Of a DNA stretch of 47,986 nucleotides, positions 22,599 to 39,334 are shown piece by piece (the stretch's first letter is position 1; each line of letters begins with the position of its first letter). This DNA is from Mnemiopsis leidyi. Lineage: Eukaryota > Ctenophora > Tentaculata > Lobata > Bolinopsidae. The position numbers and the translations under genes were made by a program. The notes under the pieces were generated by a model. That model saw only the letters and a program-made list of their open reading frames with translations, did no database searches and had not been told where the DNA came from. The stretch is from assembly GCA_000226015.1 (NCBI GenBank), contig JH152834.1, positions 189,271 to 237,256 on the forward strand, given 5' to 3'.

Positions 22599-23365
22599 CG
22601 GCACCGGCCGTGTCAAATGATGAGGAAGTGGTGCGGCCAGATGGCCATGATAGTTCGCGTGATTCAGTAACTAGCGAGTAATGTGCCACCGGCAGAGATT
22701 GTCACGACAGCAGAACGTCCCTCTTTAACTGCTTTGTATCTGACTTTGATTGAATGAGTTTTAGAATGCATGACAAATGTCCTGGAAAGATGGGGATAGT
22801 GATTAATGAGATTACCAAGTATGAGAAACTGGCATTTGACTTCATTAATGAATTTTGAAACATGACCTCGAGTTAAATAAACTAGTGTGAGCGCTGAAGG
22901 TCATCACAGCTGCACTAATGATTATCTTTGTTTGAGTTGGACTTTAATCAGGATTCTGGAGATGAATAACACATGGACTTATCTGTAAATCTGTAATTCA
23001 TAGCCCATACCATATTATAATAGCCCGTTGGCGCTTTCAGTTTCGGTTATAGACCTGCACTTCAACTCATTTTACCCAAAAAACATAATTCAATAATTTT
23101 GATCAAATACTCGTCATCTCCTTGATTTGAAAGCAAATTGGAAGACTTTTCATATAATATTAAAACATTTCATAAAAAAATGTAAAAAAGAATAAATCCA
23201 AATGATGTAAAAAGACGGGTGAAAACAAAGTCACGACTGTTTGGTGTCCACACCTGAAGATTCCCTCGAATTTCAAACGTCTCAGTTTGCCATACTCTTC
23301 CTGCTTTATTGGCAGGTGTATTCACCGTGACAGTGATCGTAAATGAGAACCGTTGTCAGTAGTTA
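22599..23365. other. intergenic
   Basis: AT-rich sequence upstream of the Cys-rich gene. No exon or recognisable element is seen. It should contain that gene's promoter. Confidence 0.45.
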
Positions 23366-23731
23366 TCATGGCATGGCTTCCTGGATATATATGAACAAAG
23401 CTAGCACCAGAAACCCATGCCAACAAACAATGTAGTCATCAACTACCGGCAAACTCCAAATAATCTCCAGATCGCCCAATAAATCAGCCAGCCCGCTGTA
23501 ACTCAGCCAATCATGTGTGGTGTAGATGTCAGGTGGAAAAGCAGGTTGTACCACGAATATATCCCGTTCTAAATTGCATTCTGCTTGATACTTACAACTG
23601 CATGCCTTGGCGATCCTTGCAATTAAATTTGAAACCTTCTGGTTCCAAGTTCTGACTGTGAAGTGTCTTGATTGATCAAAAATGCAGTTTTGCGGTCGAT
23701 CTGTATTTTTAGTTCTTGTGCTGACACTCAT
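23366..23731 (-). CDS. possible small protein, unsupported
   Basis: Open frame of about 121 residues from ATG at 23731. It has a middle part with cysteines (ACSCKYQAECNLERD) and a hydrophobic C terminus (VCWHGFLVLALFIYIQ) that could be a tail anchor. No family is recognised and no introns or promoter are evident. Its length is above chance for AT-rich DNA but not decisive. It may be a species-specific gene, an exon of something larger, or noise. Confidence 0.25.
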   Translation of the reverse strand: MSVSTRTKNTDRPQNCIFDQSRHFTVRTWNQKVSNLIARIAKACSCKYQAECNLERDIFVVQPAFPPDIYTTHDWLSYSGLADLLGDLEIIWSLPVVDDYIVCWHGFLVLALFIYIQEAMP

Positions 23732-23923
23732 GAGCAAACAGAGGTTCGTGTAGCAGAAGGTAGAGCATTGATTTAGTGATTACGTAATATGCGTCCTTAG
23801 TCCTAACCTCCAATCTCAATTATCCGTCTTTAAACTCAAATCTGTCACATCTGATTTTCAGAACCGCCCCTCAAATCTCCGAAATCTGATGAAAATTTAC
23901 CCCTGACAATTCCCCTGCCACAG

Positions 23924-25395
23924 TATCGGTTCGCTGTTCGACCTAGACTGGCTACAAGAGATGTCAGGTAGTGCGGAAGGTGGAGTCAGGTCGCCCTACA
24001 ACAGAATGGTGGAGCGAGGAGATGGTCCAGCTGGGTGCGTCGACAAGATTCCCACTTGCCACCACTTTATGGTGGACTATGATGCGTGCAACCCAGAGTC
24101 TGAATACTTCCAGTATATCGAACCTAACTGCAAGGCCACTTGCGGGCTTTGTTCATATGACCAAGGTACTTTATACCACTGATGTGCAAGTTAAATTTCG
24201 GATTATCAGTACAAGTTAGTCCAACAATTATTCAACCGTTAATCCATTTTGTCCAATTAATCCAGCTCCAACAATAAGGAGATTGAGCCCCAAAACCAGG
24301 TGGACGTGACAGGGATATGCCGCTGACTTGGTTCATCCTCACCAAGTTGCAGTAGAATTCACCGACTTACTACTCACGGCAGCCACCCGCTTAGACGGTT
24401 GGCCAGACAATTCGCCATATCCACAGTTCTGAACCACTGTACCGTTAAAATCCCCTAATTACGAAAACCGCCACGTTTAACTTGGTCGTGGTTAACTCCA
24501 ACAAAGTCACCTGTCATCTCTCCCTCCCTAGATTGTGGTAACAACATCGAGGAGGAATATTGCCAGTTTTTTGACGAGAACTACTCCGCATGCAACCCAA
24601 TATCGTTCTACTTCTACTATGTCAGTGTGAACTGTAAGTCCTACTGCAGAGTGTGCCCATACCACGGCACGGTTGGTAAGTAACTTCATCCCCACTAACT
24701 CTCGACTGATCTGGCCCGGCAATCATATTGCAAAATTTCCTAACCGATCGAAATAAACTTCAGGTTTATAATTTCTCAAGTTCGACAGATAATTTTAAAA
24801 AGATACGCCACAAAATACCGAGAGTTTAAAAGACCATGTCTAACGCTTACTGTCACCCCCATGTCAGAATTCTGCGAGGATTTCGTCTCGGTGGACGACT
24901 GTCAGTTTTTCCAGGACCTATACGATGGTTGCAACCCTGAGTCCACCTACCACAATTATGTTTCCTCAAACTGCAAGAAGTTCTGTGGGATTTGCACTCC
25001 ACTGGAAAATCCAGGTTGGTTTAGTGCGTCAGTAGTTGTGGAAGTAATCGGGTGCCGATCAATCTGGCGAATCATCCCCTTAGACGTCTAGATTCGTTGT
25101 CGTCTATAAAAATCGCAAGGTTTGTGTTCCCATCCGAGAAATTTGACAAATAAATGAGAATAACCGATAATGTTTTTGCCAACGAATCTAAGAAATTTAT
25201 GTCCGAACTCAAGATGTTTCAGTGTGTCTAGACTCCCTGACCGATCCGAAGGACTCTACCAGAAGTCCAGAGGAGGTGTGTGGCTCGTTCCGGGGACACT
25301 GTGGAGCTTATGGACCGCTCGGAGTGGTGATGAAGGACAAGTGCAGGGCAACATGTGGTTCTTGTAGAGTCAGGGGTCTGGCTTCCCAGCCTTAG
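23924..25395 (+). CDS. ShKT-domain protein with four repeats, 5' end unresolved
   Basis: Exons 23924-24165, 24532-24675, 24868-25014 and 25223-25395 join in phase 1. Each carries one ShKT module, a small six-cysteine fold found in secreted animal proteins, where it binds channels or accompanies proteases. Module 1 has CVDKIPTC and ends CKATCGLC; module 2 ends CKSYCRVC; module 3 ends CKKFCGIC; module 4 is divergent and ends CRATCGSC. One module per exon with phase-1 introns is the usual exon-shuffling layout. No catalytic domain is attached. The 5' end is uncertain: exon 1 opens with one base of a split codon, and no signal-peptide exon was found. A second open frame at 23862-23967 (KSPKSDENLPLTIPLPQYRF) may be the true upstream coding part. 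Confidence 0.8.
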
Positions 25396-25560
25396 GGATG
25401 GTAGAATTGTAATTGAACTTGAAGTAGTACAGTTAAAATATTATTTCTATTGGCTGCATGATTAGTGATTTCTTTTTCGGGAAGTGATCTAGGTTTTAGG
25501 GAAGAAAACTCTTAGGGTAGCCATTTGATGATTTTATTGATATGAGACTATGGAAATACC

Positions 25561-25566
25561 AATAAA
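25561..25566 (+). terminator. polyadenylation signal of the ShKT gene
   Basis: AATAAA 166 bases after the ShKT stop codon, in an AT-rich 3' UTR. Confidence 0.5.
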
Positions 25567-27799
25567 CTGATCAAAAGAAAGACCTTGGTACTCTTGTTTA
25601 TTGGTGAATTTGTAATGATTTAATATTTTGCTTTGTAACTGCACTGTTGTATGCCGTTATAGAGAGCACATTTCTTTACTGGGCTTGATTTAGACGAAAA
25701 ATCCTGAGATTAGACGGTTATAAAAGCCAACAAAGGTTTTTGCAAAGATTGATGTTCTTTCATCCTCAAATTTCGATCCCATTTTTGTCACATTTGTCTA
25801 GTAAAATTCGAAATACGATTCTCTAAAGTTGCTGCCCGTAAAGTTTGATGTGGTGGTCCGTCATTAACTGAAAGAATCAAATTTTTTATCGTTTATTAAA
25901 AACCGAAAATCCCACAGATGGGGCGAAGAACAGAAAAAAAGTCATATTTTTAAATTGACTTAACCAATAACCGAGAGTTTGTTTGTAAATATAGCTCATG
26001 CATGGGAAACCACCTATACACTAAGATGAGAAAACTGTTTTACTTTTGTCATGCAATTATTTAGTATCCACGCGTCAATCTTCAAGCAAAGTAGAGAAAA
26101 TAAATACACCAACTTATTCTATTTAGCAAATAAGTTCCTGCACACTTACCGTTTAGCTCTACTGCAACTCTACCCCGAAGTAGGTAAATACTTGCAAAAC
26201 CCCCATATCCCAAGTATTGGTATCACCAACGTTTATTTCAACGGACATTTACAGCATGCAAAGATTACAGGAACTTAAACTCAGCAAGTAAAAGCGATTA
26301 GGGGTGATTAGTTTGGGTGCTAGACGGTCGAGAGAGCAGTTTTGTAAACAGAGAAAAAGTGAGGCATTTACCGGACTGCATGTTGAAGGCTGGAGCTGTA
26401 TCACATTAAATGCGACTCTAGAGTCAGTGAAACCTCATTCTGACGGGGTCATGCGATATGTTTTGATTGATTGAGGTCGGCTTGACGGACGAAAAGTCTC
26501 ATTTTAACTCACGTCCATCATTCGGGATGCCTGTAGGTCCTCTTCCACTTTCTAGTTTTCATACTCGGCGCTGGTGACCAAATTTCATTCGGTAGTTTTT
26601 AGCTCTATGAATAAGCATGATCGTGTGATGTCGAAAATGCCTTTTATCGTGTGACAGCGATTAACTAATGTCAATGAGTATTGAGACTGATGAGTCAGAT
26701 ACAATCAATGTATTGAAAAACGCTGTATCTGATCTTAATCTTCCCCAAATTGTACTTAGTACTTTTAACTCAGATCGGAAGTCTTGGGCGGAGTGCTTCA
26801 AGAACGTGTATTCCAAAAATAACATTTTCTAGTTTCCAAAAAAATCTTGCCAATTAATCAATATCGAAAAATTAAGTATCACATAACGCTTTCCGACAAA
26901 ATCCGGAAACCACTAGATTGTTATTGATTAATTCATTTTCCCACAAAAACGACGACCAGGACACTTATTGCGTCTCGATTTATCTCGCCACATATTAGCC
27001 GAGTTACTGCTATGTCGAATATTTAGATACAGTGTCCGACGGAGTGCAAGAGTCCGCGCTCCATTGGCTCCAGCTGCACTAACTCACGCGTGACCGTGAA
27101 CCCCTGATTTCATGCTGCGTTAACTCTTGGCCACACTTCTGTTCCTACTTTGAATAGTTGGTCACCCCGGACTTTCGCTTCTCAATTTTACTGTCCCTGT
27201 TGGACATACGAACAATCTGTCCATTTAATGCTGATTGCTGAGCCCTTTTTTATAACTTGCTGCGCCATCATTTTGTTGGTATTCTAATAGTAATTCATTA
27301 ATTCGTGAAATCCAGCCTCTAATGTGCATTAAATTTGACAAGGAGAATTGACCTCAAGATGGCTGCTGATACATTACGTCGTCAATGTAGTCACATCATA
27401 AAATTGAAAATGATATATGGATTATTTAAGATTCTCCAAAACTTTAAGAAGAAAAATTTTCTCTTGTTGTTCAAACTATAAGTTTTTCATAATTCTACGA
27501 GATTAACTGAAATTGATCAGATTGAATTTGATGTCTTTTTTAAGCTCAAACATTTTTCCATTTCATCTCCGAGTCCGATTCCATGTTCATGCGCAAAGTA
27601 GAATTTATGAAGAATAAGTTTAAGACAATCTTCTTTACGCAACATACTTATGTATGTTTGTAAAGTTTGTCCTAAGGTTTAATTACCCTTTTTCTTTCTT
27701 TGAGTGGACTTGATCAAAGGGTAAGGTCACAAGTTTCCGGAAAAAACAAATAAATTTTGAACGACCTCCAGTTTCTATTACTAGATCCAAGTCTCAACA
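25567..27799. other. intergenic, no gene seen
   Basis: 2.2 kb of AT-rich sequence. A plus-strand frame at 26051-26278 has no motif. A short duplication (tcgtgtga-containing, around 26620-26660) is the only structure noticed. The promoter and any 5' exons of the PRDM gene should be here. Confidence 0.45.
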
Positions 27800-27846
27800 A
27801 TGGCAAATCACTCCACTAGTTCCACCTCTCAAACATCATCTCCAGA

Positions 27847-27850
<4 letters not shown>
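27800..27850 (+). promoter_or_regulatory. upstream ORF overlapping the PRDM start
   Basis: A 16-codon frame starts in a strong context (caacaATGG) and ends at TGA 27848-27850. That stop overlaps the PRDM ATG in the tetranucleotide ATGA. If both are on one mRNA, translation of the main frame would need leaky scanning or termination-reinitiation. Alternatively the tctccag at 27840-27845 is a splice acceptor and the upstream ATG is intronic. Confidence 0.4.
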
Positions 27851-34541
<6,691 letters not shown>

Positions 34542-34840
34542 TAGATTTGTAGCTCTGTGGCAGAGCTGAGAGCACCAGAGACAGGAGAATTTAAGGAACG
34601 TAAAGAGACTTTATATTTTAGGTTAGAACTTAGTATAATGTATATAAAGTTGATAGACACTTTATAAAAGTTTGAGAGCGTCAACAGATAGTTTATCAGA
34701 CAGAAAGATCAGACTATTAGTGTACGATACTGTTTTTAAATATGTAACTAGGAATACTTTGAAATTTTCATTTGTTTTCATACAATTTTATACAATTGTG
34801 TTTTTATAAAGTTGGATTAAGTTGATTGTCTTTTTTTACA

Positions 34841-34846
34841 AATAAA
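34841..34846 (+). terminator. polyadenylation signal of the PRDM gene
   Basis: AATAAA 300 bases after the PRDM stop codon, following a T-rich stretch. Confidence 0.45.
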
Positions 34847-35275
34847 CATAAATGACACACGGCCACACTCTCAAATAATTCTAATTCTAATTGGATGAGC
34901 TGTTCAATGCAAAGCACCAATAATGGTAATCGAGAACCATATAAATCGTCCGTCCCTATTACTTATACAGATATGACAATTACTACTGAGCTGCGATAGA
35001 ACCGACATGGATGTGAAATTGGCAATTAGTTGGTTTGTCCCAGGATACACGCAGGATCTGTGCAAATGTTATCGCAAACAAAGAGGTCCTAATGAGCAGA
35101 TCTCCATTGACACCCGGGCAGCTACACAACCAAGACAGCCTCAGGACCCAGGCAACTACACGTCACATATCATTGATTTTAGACCTCCTCGACAGGAAAA
35201 AAGTCGGATTGATCCACCGTATCTTCTTCTGCATGTCGAAAAGAAATTCCCCCTAAAGGTCAAGGTTCTGGCCGA
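34847..35275. other. convergent gap between PRDM and Ly6-like genes
   Basis: Mostly 3' UTR sequence of the two convergent genes. A plus-strand frame at 35007-35381 overlaps the last exon of the Ly6-like gene and shows no motif, so I treat it as an overlap artefact. Confidence 0.5.
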
Positions 35276-38200
35276 TCAACGGAGAAGGAAGACCCCGAGA
35301 GTTGAAGAAAAAAGAATACTTGATAGAGTCAACTTGGAGAAGGAATTTTCTTTATCTTTCACAGCTCCTTCAATAGGCTGAGCATCTTCGTTTTCAGAGA
35401 GATCAGGGCTACTTGGGTTGGGAACATCTTCTTCTTGCTCATCTGTTAAACGCGTTTAGATTATCAGGAATTATTACTTATGAATATAGTACTTTCTTTT
35501 GCAATGATAATAGAAAAACGCAGAGAAAACGATAAAACAAATCTTGTCTTGAAAACGCAAAAGTAGAAAGATTGAGACAGTTCTTTAACTCTTAAAATTT
35601 GAAAAACGCCTAAAAGTAAAACTGACCAGTTTCGCTATCTTTGTTGCCATCGACATCGTAATCTTCTTTATTCGCTTCGTCTTCCGAGTTGTCTGCACTG
35701 TCGAGTAGTTTGATAACGAAAATATAAAATTAGAAAATTAAAAGTCTGCTCGCACAATACACATCTAGTATATCTTCAATTATAATAAAACTTTACGGAA
35801 GGAACTGAGGAGTGAAAATATATTAAGGTACAGATTATGACAATGTCAGTAAGATAAAAATCTCCGAAAGGCCCACCTCTGCCAGGCACGGTTACAGTCG
35901 TTATCTGGACAGCACTGTACGTCAGTAGTGGGGTCCGCTATCTGACATCCTGCTTGTTCGCACGTGCAGCTGTTAGGGTCCGCGATAGCACAGCCTACAC
36001 AGAGAATGTATTGAATTTGTAATGTTGAAATAGTCTAAACCTATTTCAACAGTACTAATTAAATACATTAATTGAGTGTCCTGATGACAGCGTAGTGACG
36101 CAGAAATATATCGATGAATTTCCTTTAAATCATTTGACTTTCACTCGAGTGAAGAAGAGATTAAATAACAAAAATGCACTGTTGAACTTAGCTTCTGATG
36201 CGACTCATATTCATAAAATTAAACAATTATCTGATCATTCAGTTAGAAGGTCGATGAATGTAAAAACCTGACTGAAAGTAGAAGGAACCGTCAGAATGTC
36301 TCTGCTTGGAAACGTAACAAGAGTTCTCACTGCTTCTCGTGCACTCCTGAATGTTGTGGTTATTGTTGGGGTAATAACTGTGACTAACCACAACTATTAT
36401 AGAAATTAGGGTCGCTAATTGCAATGATAGTGTGAAATGTAGATAAGTATAAGATTACGAGAGTAACTAATAGTTTCAGATAATGTTGTATAATATTCTA
36501 TTCGGTGTGTATTGTGTAAGTGGTTATTGTCAGTTGTAACTATAGGGTTTTGAGTGTAACTGTAGTGAATTGAATGTATCTGAAATAGCGTATGAATGTT
36601 CGACAGGCGGCGTAGTGTCCGTTTCGGTTTAGTTCCTAGGTGTGTCGGTTTATTTGGTTGCACGCTAGGGAGGGAGATCATTTGCGCCGATCATCCCAAT
36701 TCCAGCTTACGTTTTTTGTAATGATTTTAATGGATTGTCACTAATACTAATAGATTCTATATCGATTTTATATATAGAATAAAGATGCGCACGCCGGGGA
36801 TTATCTTATAACATTTTAATACTTTCAACACTACTATTATACAAATAATTTGAGGTATGTCCGATGTCGATGTCAAGACGAACAAAAAACGTGGAGCTGT
36901 TGGAAGACCCAAAAAGGTTGTCAAAAGCCCAAAGAAGAACTCTCGTCTAGATTCAGGTGACATATCTAAAGTTGATTTCGACTATTGTCCTTGCAAGAGT
37001 TACATCGATGAAGAGCTTTCTGTTGAATGTGAGAGCTGTAACAAGTTTTGGCATTTGTGTTGTGTTGGTTTGCGTGGACTGAATGAAGATATGGTGCAGT
37101 TGTTGGAGAATTGGAAGTGTCAAGACTGTTACACCTGTCCGTACACATATAAGGAAACAGCACCCAAATCGCACCAAACAAATGACTGNNNNNNNNNNNN
37201 NNNNNNNNNNNNNNNNNNNNNNNNNNNNNNNNNNNNNNNNNNNNNNNNNNNNNNNNNNNNNNNNNNNNNNNNNNNNNNNNNNNNNNNNNNNNNNNNNNNN
37301 NNNNNNNNNNNNNNNNNNNNNNNNNNNNNNNNNNNNNNNNNNNNNNNNNNNNNNNNNNNNNNNNNNNNNNNNNNNNNNNNNNNNNNNNNNNNNNNNNNNN
37401 NNNNNNNNNNNNNNNNNNNNNNNNNNNNNNNNNNNNNNNNNNNNNNNNNNNNNCTTAGCTAACTTGAATATTTAGATTCCGCCTCCAAATTTATGGTGAA
37501 ATTATTGATCCAGGATCACATTTGGTTTAATTATGTGCCTCCACTATTAGGGTCACATCCGCGGCCCGCATTCTGAATCGGGATCACGTCAACGATTGCA
37601 TCCAAAAGCGTTGTCACGTCCTCCTATGCAGGGTCAGATCCCGTATCGGACCTACTTGTAAGCTTGTAACAGGGCTCTAGTAACCCGGCTGCACGCTGGA
37701 GCTCAGATAGTCTGGGGCACAGCATTCTACCAGAAACACGCTTGTTAGACATGGAACAATGTATATAAGGTGAAGGAATGGTCAGTGAGTTATCGCATCA
37801 TGGTTTCCTCCAGCAAATTAGTTCGAATCAAATCGTGGAACGAAACTCCTCCTTGATTCCAGATGAGCAGAAGTACAGAAGTCAGAGGTCCTCCGCTTCA
37901 GTAACCCTCCTAAAAAAGAAGACCTTAAAAGAAGACCTTACTTTACTCACCAACCTCAAACCACACTCACACCTACCCGTAACCCTGGTTGCTAAAAAGC
38001 TGGAATTCAGACAGTCCCTAATGAGGAAGGCCGCCGACCGGCAACTATCAGCTACCCAGAGAGCATCCCTCTCTGGATGCTCTTAACCGATAAATAGTAA
38101 ATAAACTTAACAAACATTTAACTTTGGCTCTGACTTATGACCAATTTTCGAAAACTCAGGGATCACATGACTTGTGGTGAAGTTGTCGTTGTGGTGAAGT

Positions 38201-39269
38201 TGTCGTTTGAAAGTTAACAAGATCTATTGATTGGGTACCCAATCAACTGATCAAACCACCCTGTCAATCGTGTGGTGAAGTTGTCCGGCAGCCTTCCAGC
38301 TTACGTTTTTTTATTGATTATAATGGATTGTCACTAATACTAATAGATTCTATATCGATTTTATAAAGTTTTCCAGTCCTACTGGGTACTGGTAGCCCCT
38401 TTTGTATCAGGACTCTCACTTTTGCGTGTCACGATTTGTTACATTAGATGTTGTTTTAATTAGTTTCACTATGATGCTACGGTTACGAGCTTTTATACAA
38501 TCACTTATATAACTAACTTCTTGCAATGATCCATATTGCAAAGTTCTCTGTTTCTCATTAAACTTACTCCTATTGGAAATCTTCAAATAGAGGTAATTGG
38601 AAATCTTCAACTCGAGCTCATATCTAACCGTGACGTTAAAAATGGCTCCTCGAGACACATTTTAGGTTAGAATTTGACTATCTTTCCAAGAACGGCTGTA
38701 TCTCGGCAACGATTTGATTGTTATAGATGCCCTTTGAAGGGATTATAGTCAAGAGTTGCAGCTATTACCTGTAAACTTTTCATGCCCCTATATCATTTTC
38801 GTCCAATGCGTGTTCTTAAAAATCGGTTTTAGGCATCCAACACCTATTTATTTAAGGTCATTTTAAAAGTTATCATGTTTCCAAGTGGGGCACGAAAGGT
38901 CGAACTTTTTCAAAAGTATCACGCGTCTTTTCTGGCTGGAGGCACACTTTTCATTTCGCCACCGAAAGTATTTAATGACCTAACTCCTTAATAGCGATAC
39001 TATGATAAGCTACAGTAATTGCCACGTCTAATTCCTTACACTGATAGAAGTACATTTCTGATCGAGGTTGTATTGGCTGCAACTGTAACATGTAATAGCG
39101 TCAGTAACTGAAGATATAAGGTAGTTATTTACTTCTGTGTAAGATAACAGTCTCATAATTACAAGAGCAGTAACCGGTATCAAAAACAAAAAAGTAGATA
39201 AGCATGATTTGAAGTGCATGTAAAACCTGAAAGGATGGTAGCGAGAACGACAAGACCGTATCGTAACAT
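35276..39269 (-). CDS. Ly6/uPAR-type GPI-anchored protein, six exons
   Basis: Minus-strand exons 39269-39227, 39107-39040, 36346-36268, 35994-35877, 35697-35627 and 35442-35276 join in phase to about 181 residues. Ly6/uPAR (three-finger) proteins are cell-surface or secreted modulators of receptors and adhesion. The signal peptide MLRYGLVVLATILSVTDA leads straight into the finger domain: CYSCSQYNLDQKC, then ECTRSSENSCYV, and the closing CCPDNDCN that typifies the fold. An acidic stalk follows (SEDEANKEDYDVDG), then a hydrophobic tail (LTLSSILFSSTLGVFLL) after a KENS site, as expected for a GPI anchor. A TATA box lies about 60 bases upstream. The 2.7-kb intron 36347-39039 holds a transposon-like segment and the assembly gap. 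The gene has only short exons and is easily missed by single-frame scanning. Confidence 0.85.
36857..37188 (+). CDS. PHD-finger protein, truncated by the assembly gap
   Basis: ATG at 36857, open for 110 residues up to the N run. An AT-hook-like basic N terminus (KKRGAVGRPKKVVKSPKK) precedes a PHD finger at residues 44-91. The zinc ligands read as C44, C46, C58, C61, H66, C69, C88 and C91, with the core Trp before the sixth position (NKFWHLCC) and WKCQDC at the end. PHD fingers read histone H3 tails. The position, inside an intron of an opposite-strand gene and between direct repeats, suggests a transposon ORF1 more than a host gene. The end and any further exons are hidden by the gap. Confidence 0.65.
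37189..37453. other. assembly gap
   Basis: 265 unknown bases (N). They interrupt the PHD frame and the large Ly6-like intron. The true size may differ. Confidence 1.
38060..38083. repeat. perfect 9-base hairpin
   Basis: Arms agagcatcc and ggatgctct with a six-base loop ctctct. It sits at the end of an open frame (37778-38086) inside the transposon-like segment. It could be a 3' UTR hairpin recognised by an element's own machinery; that is inference. Confidence 0.7.
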
Positions 39270-39327
39270 TTCCCGTAGTTGTACCGACACACCTGCTGCA
39301 CTTTACTTAACGTTCTGGGTTATATGG

Positions 39328-39334
39328 TTATATA
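39328..39334 (-). promoter_or_regulatory. TATA box of the Ly6-like gene
   Basis: TATATAA on the minus strand about 60 bases upstream of the ATG at 39269. The spacing leaves a leader of about 30 bases. Confidence 0.6.

Larger units (their letters stand above)
36702..38366 (+). mobile_element. transposon-like segment between 70-base direct repeats
   Basis: A stretch of about 70 bases (ttccagcttacgtttttt, then atggattgtcactaatacta and atagattctatatcgatttt) occurs at about 36702-36770 and again at 38296-38366, nearly identical and in direct orientation. Between the copies lie a PHD-finger frame, the 265-base gap, a second frame at 37778-38086 and a strong hairpin. This suggests an inserted element in the large Ly6-like intron. 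The class is unclear: PHD-bearing ORF1 proteins are known from CR1/L2-like non-LTR retrotransposons. No reverse transcriptase is visible. Confidence 0.5.

Noticed and set aside
35007..35381. 124-residue plus-strand open frame
   Set aside because: It overlaps antisense the last Ly6-like exon that encodes the GPI tail, and it has no motif of its own.
36239..36424. Minus-strand frame with an apparent signal peptide before the Ly6 third exon
   Set aside because: There is no in-frame ATG, and splicing at 36346 joins the real upstream exons carrying a proper signal peptide and the first cysteines.
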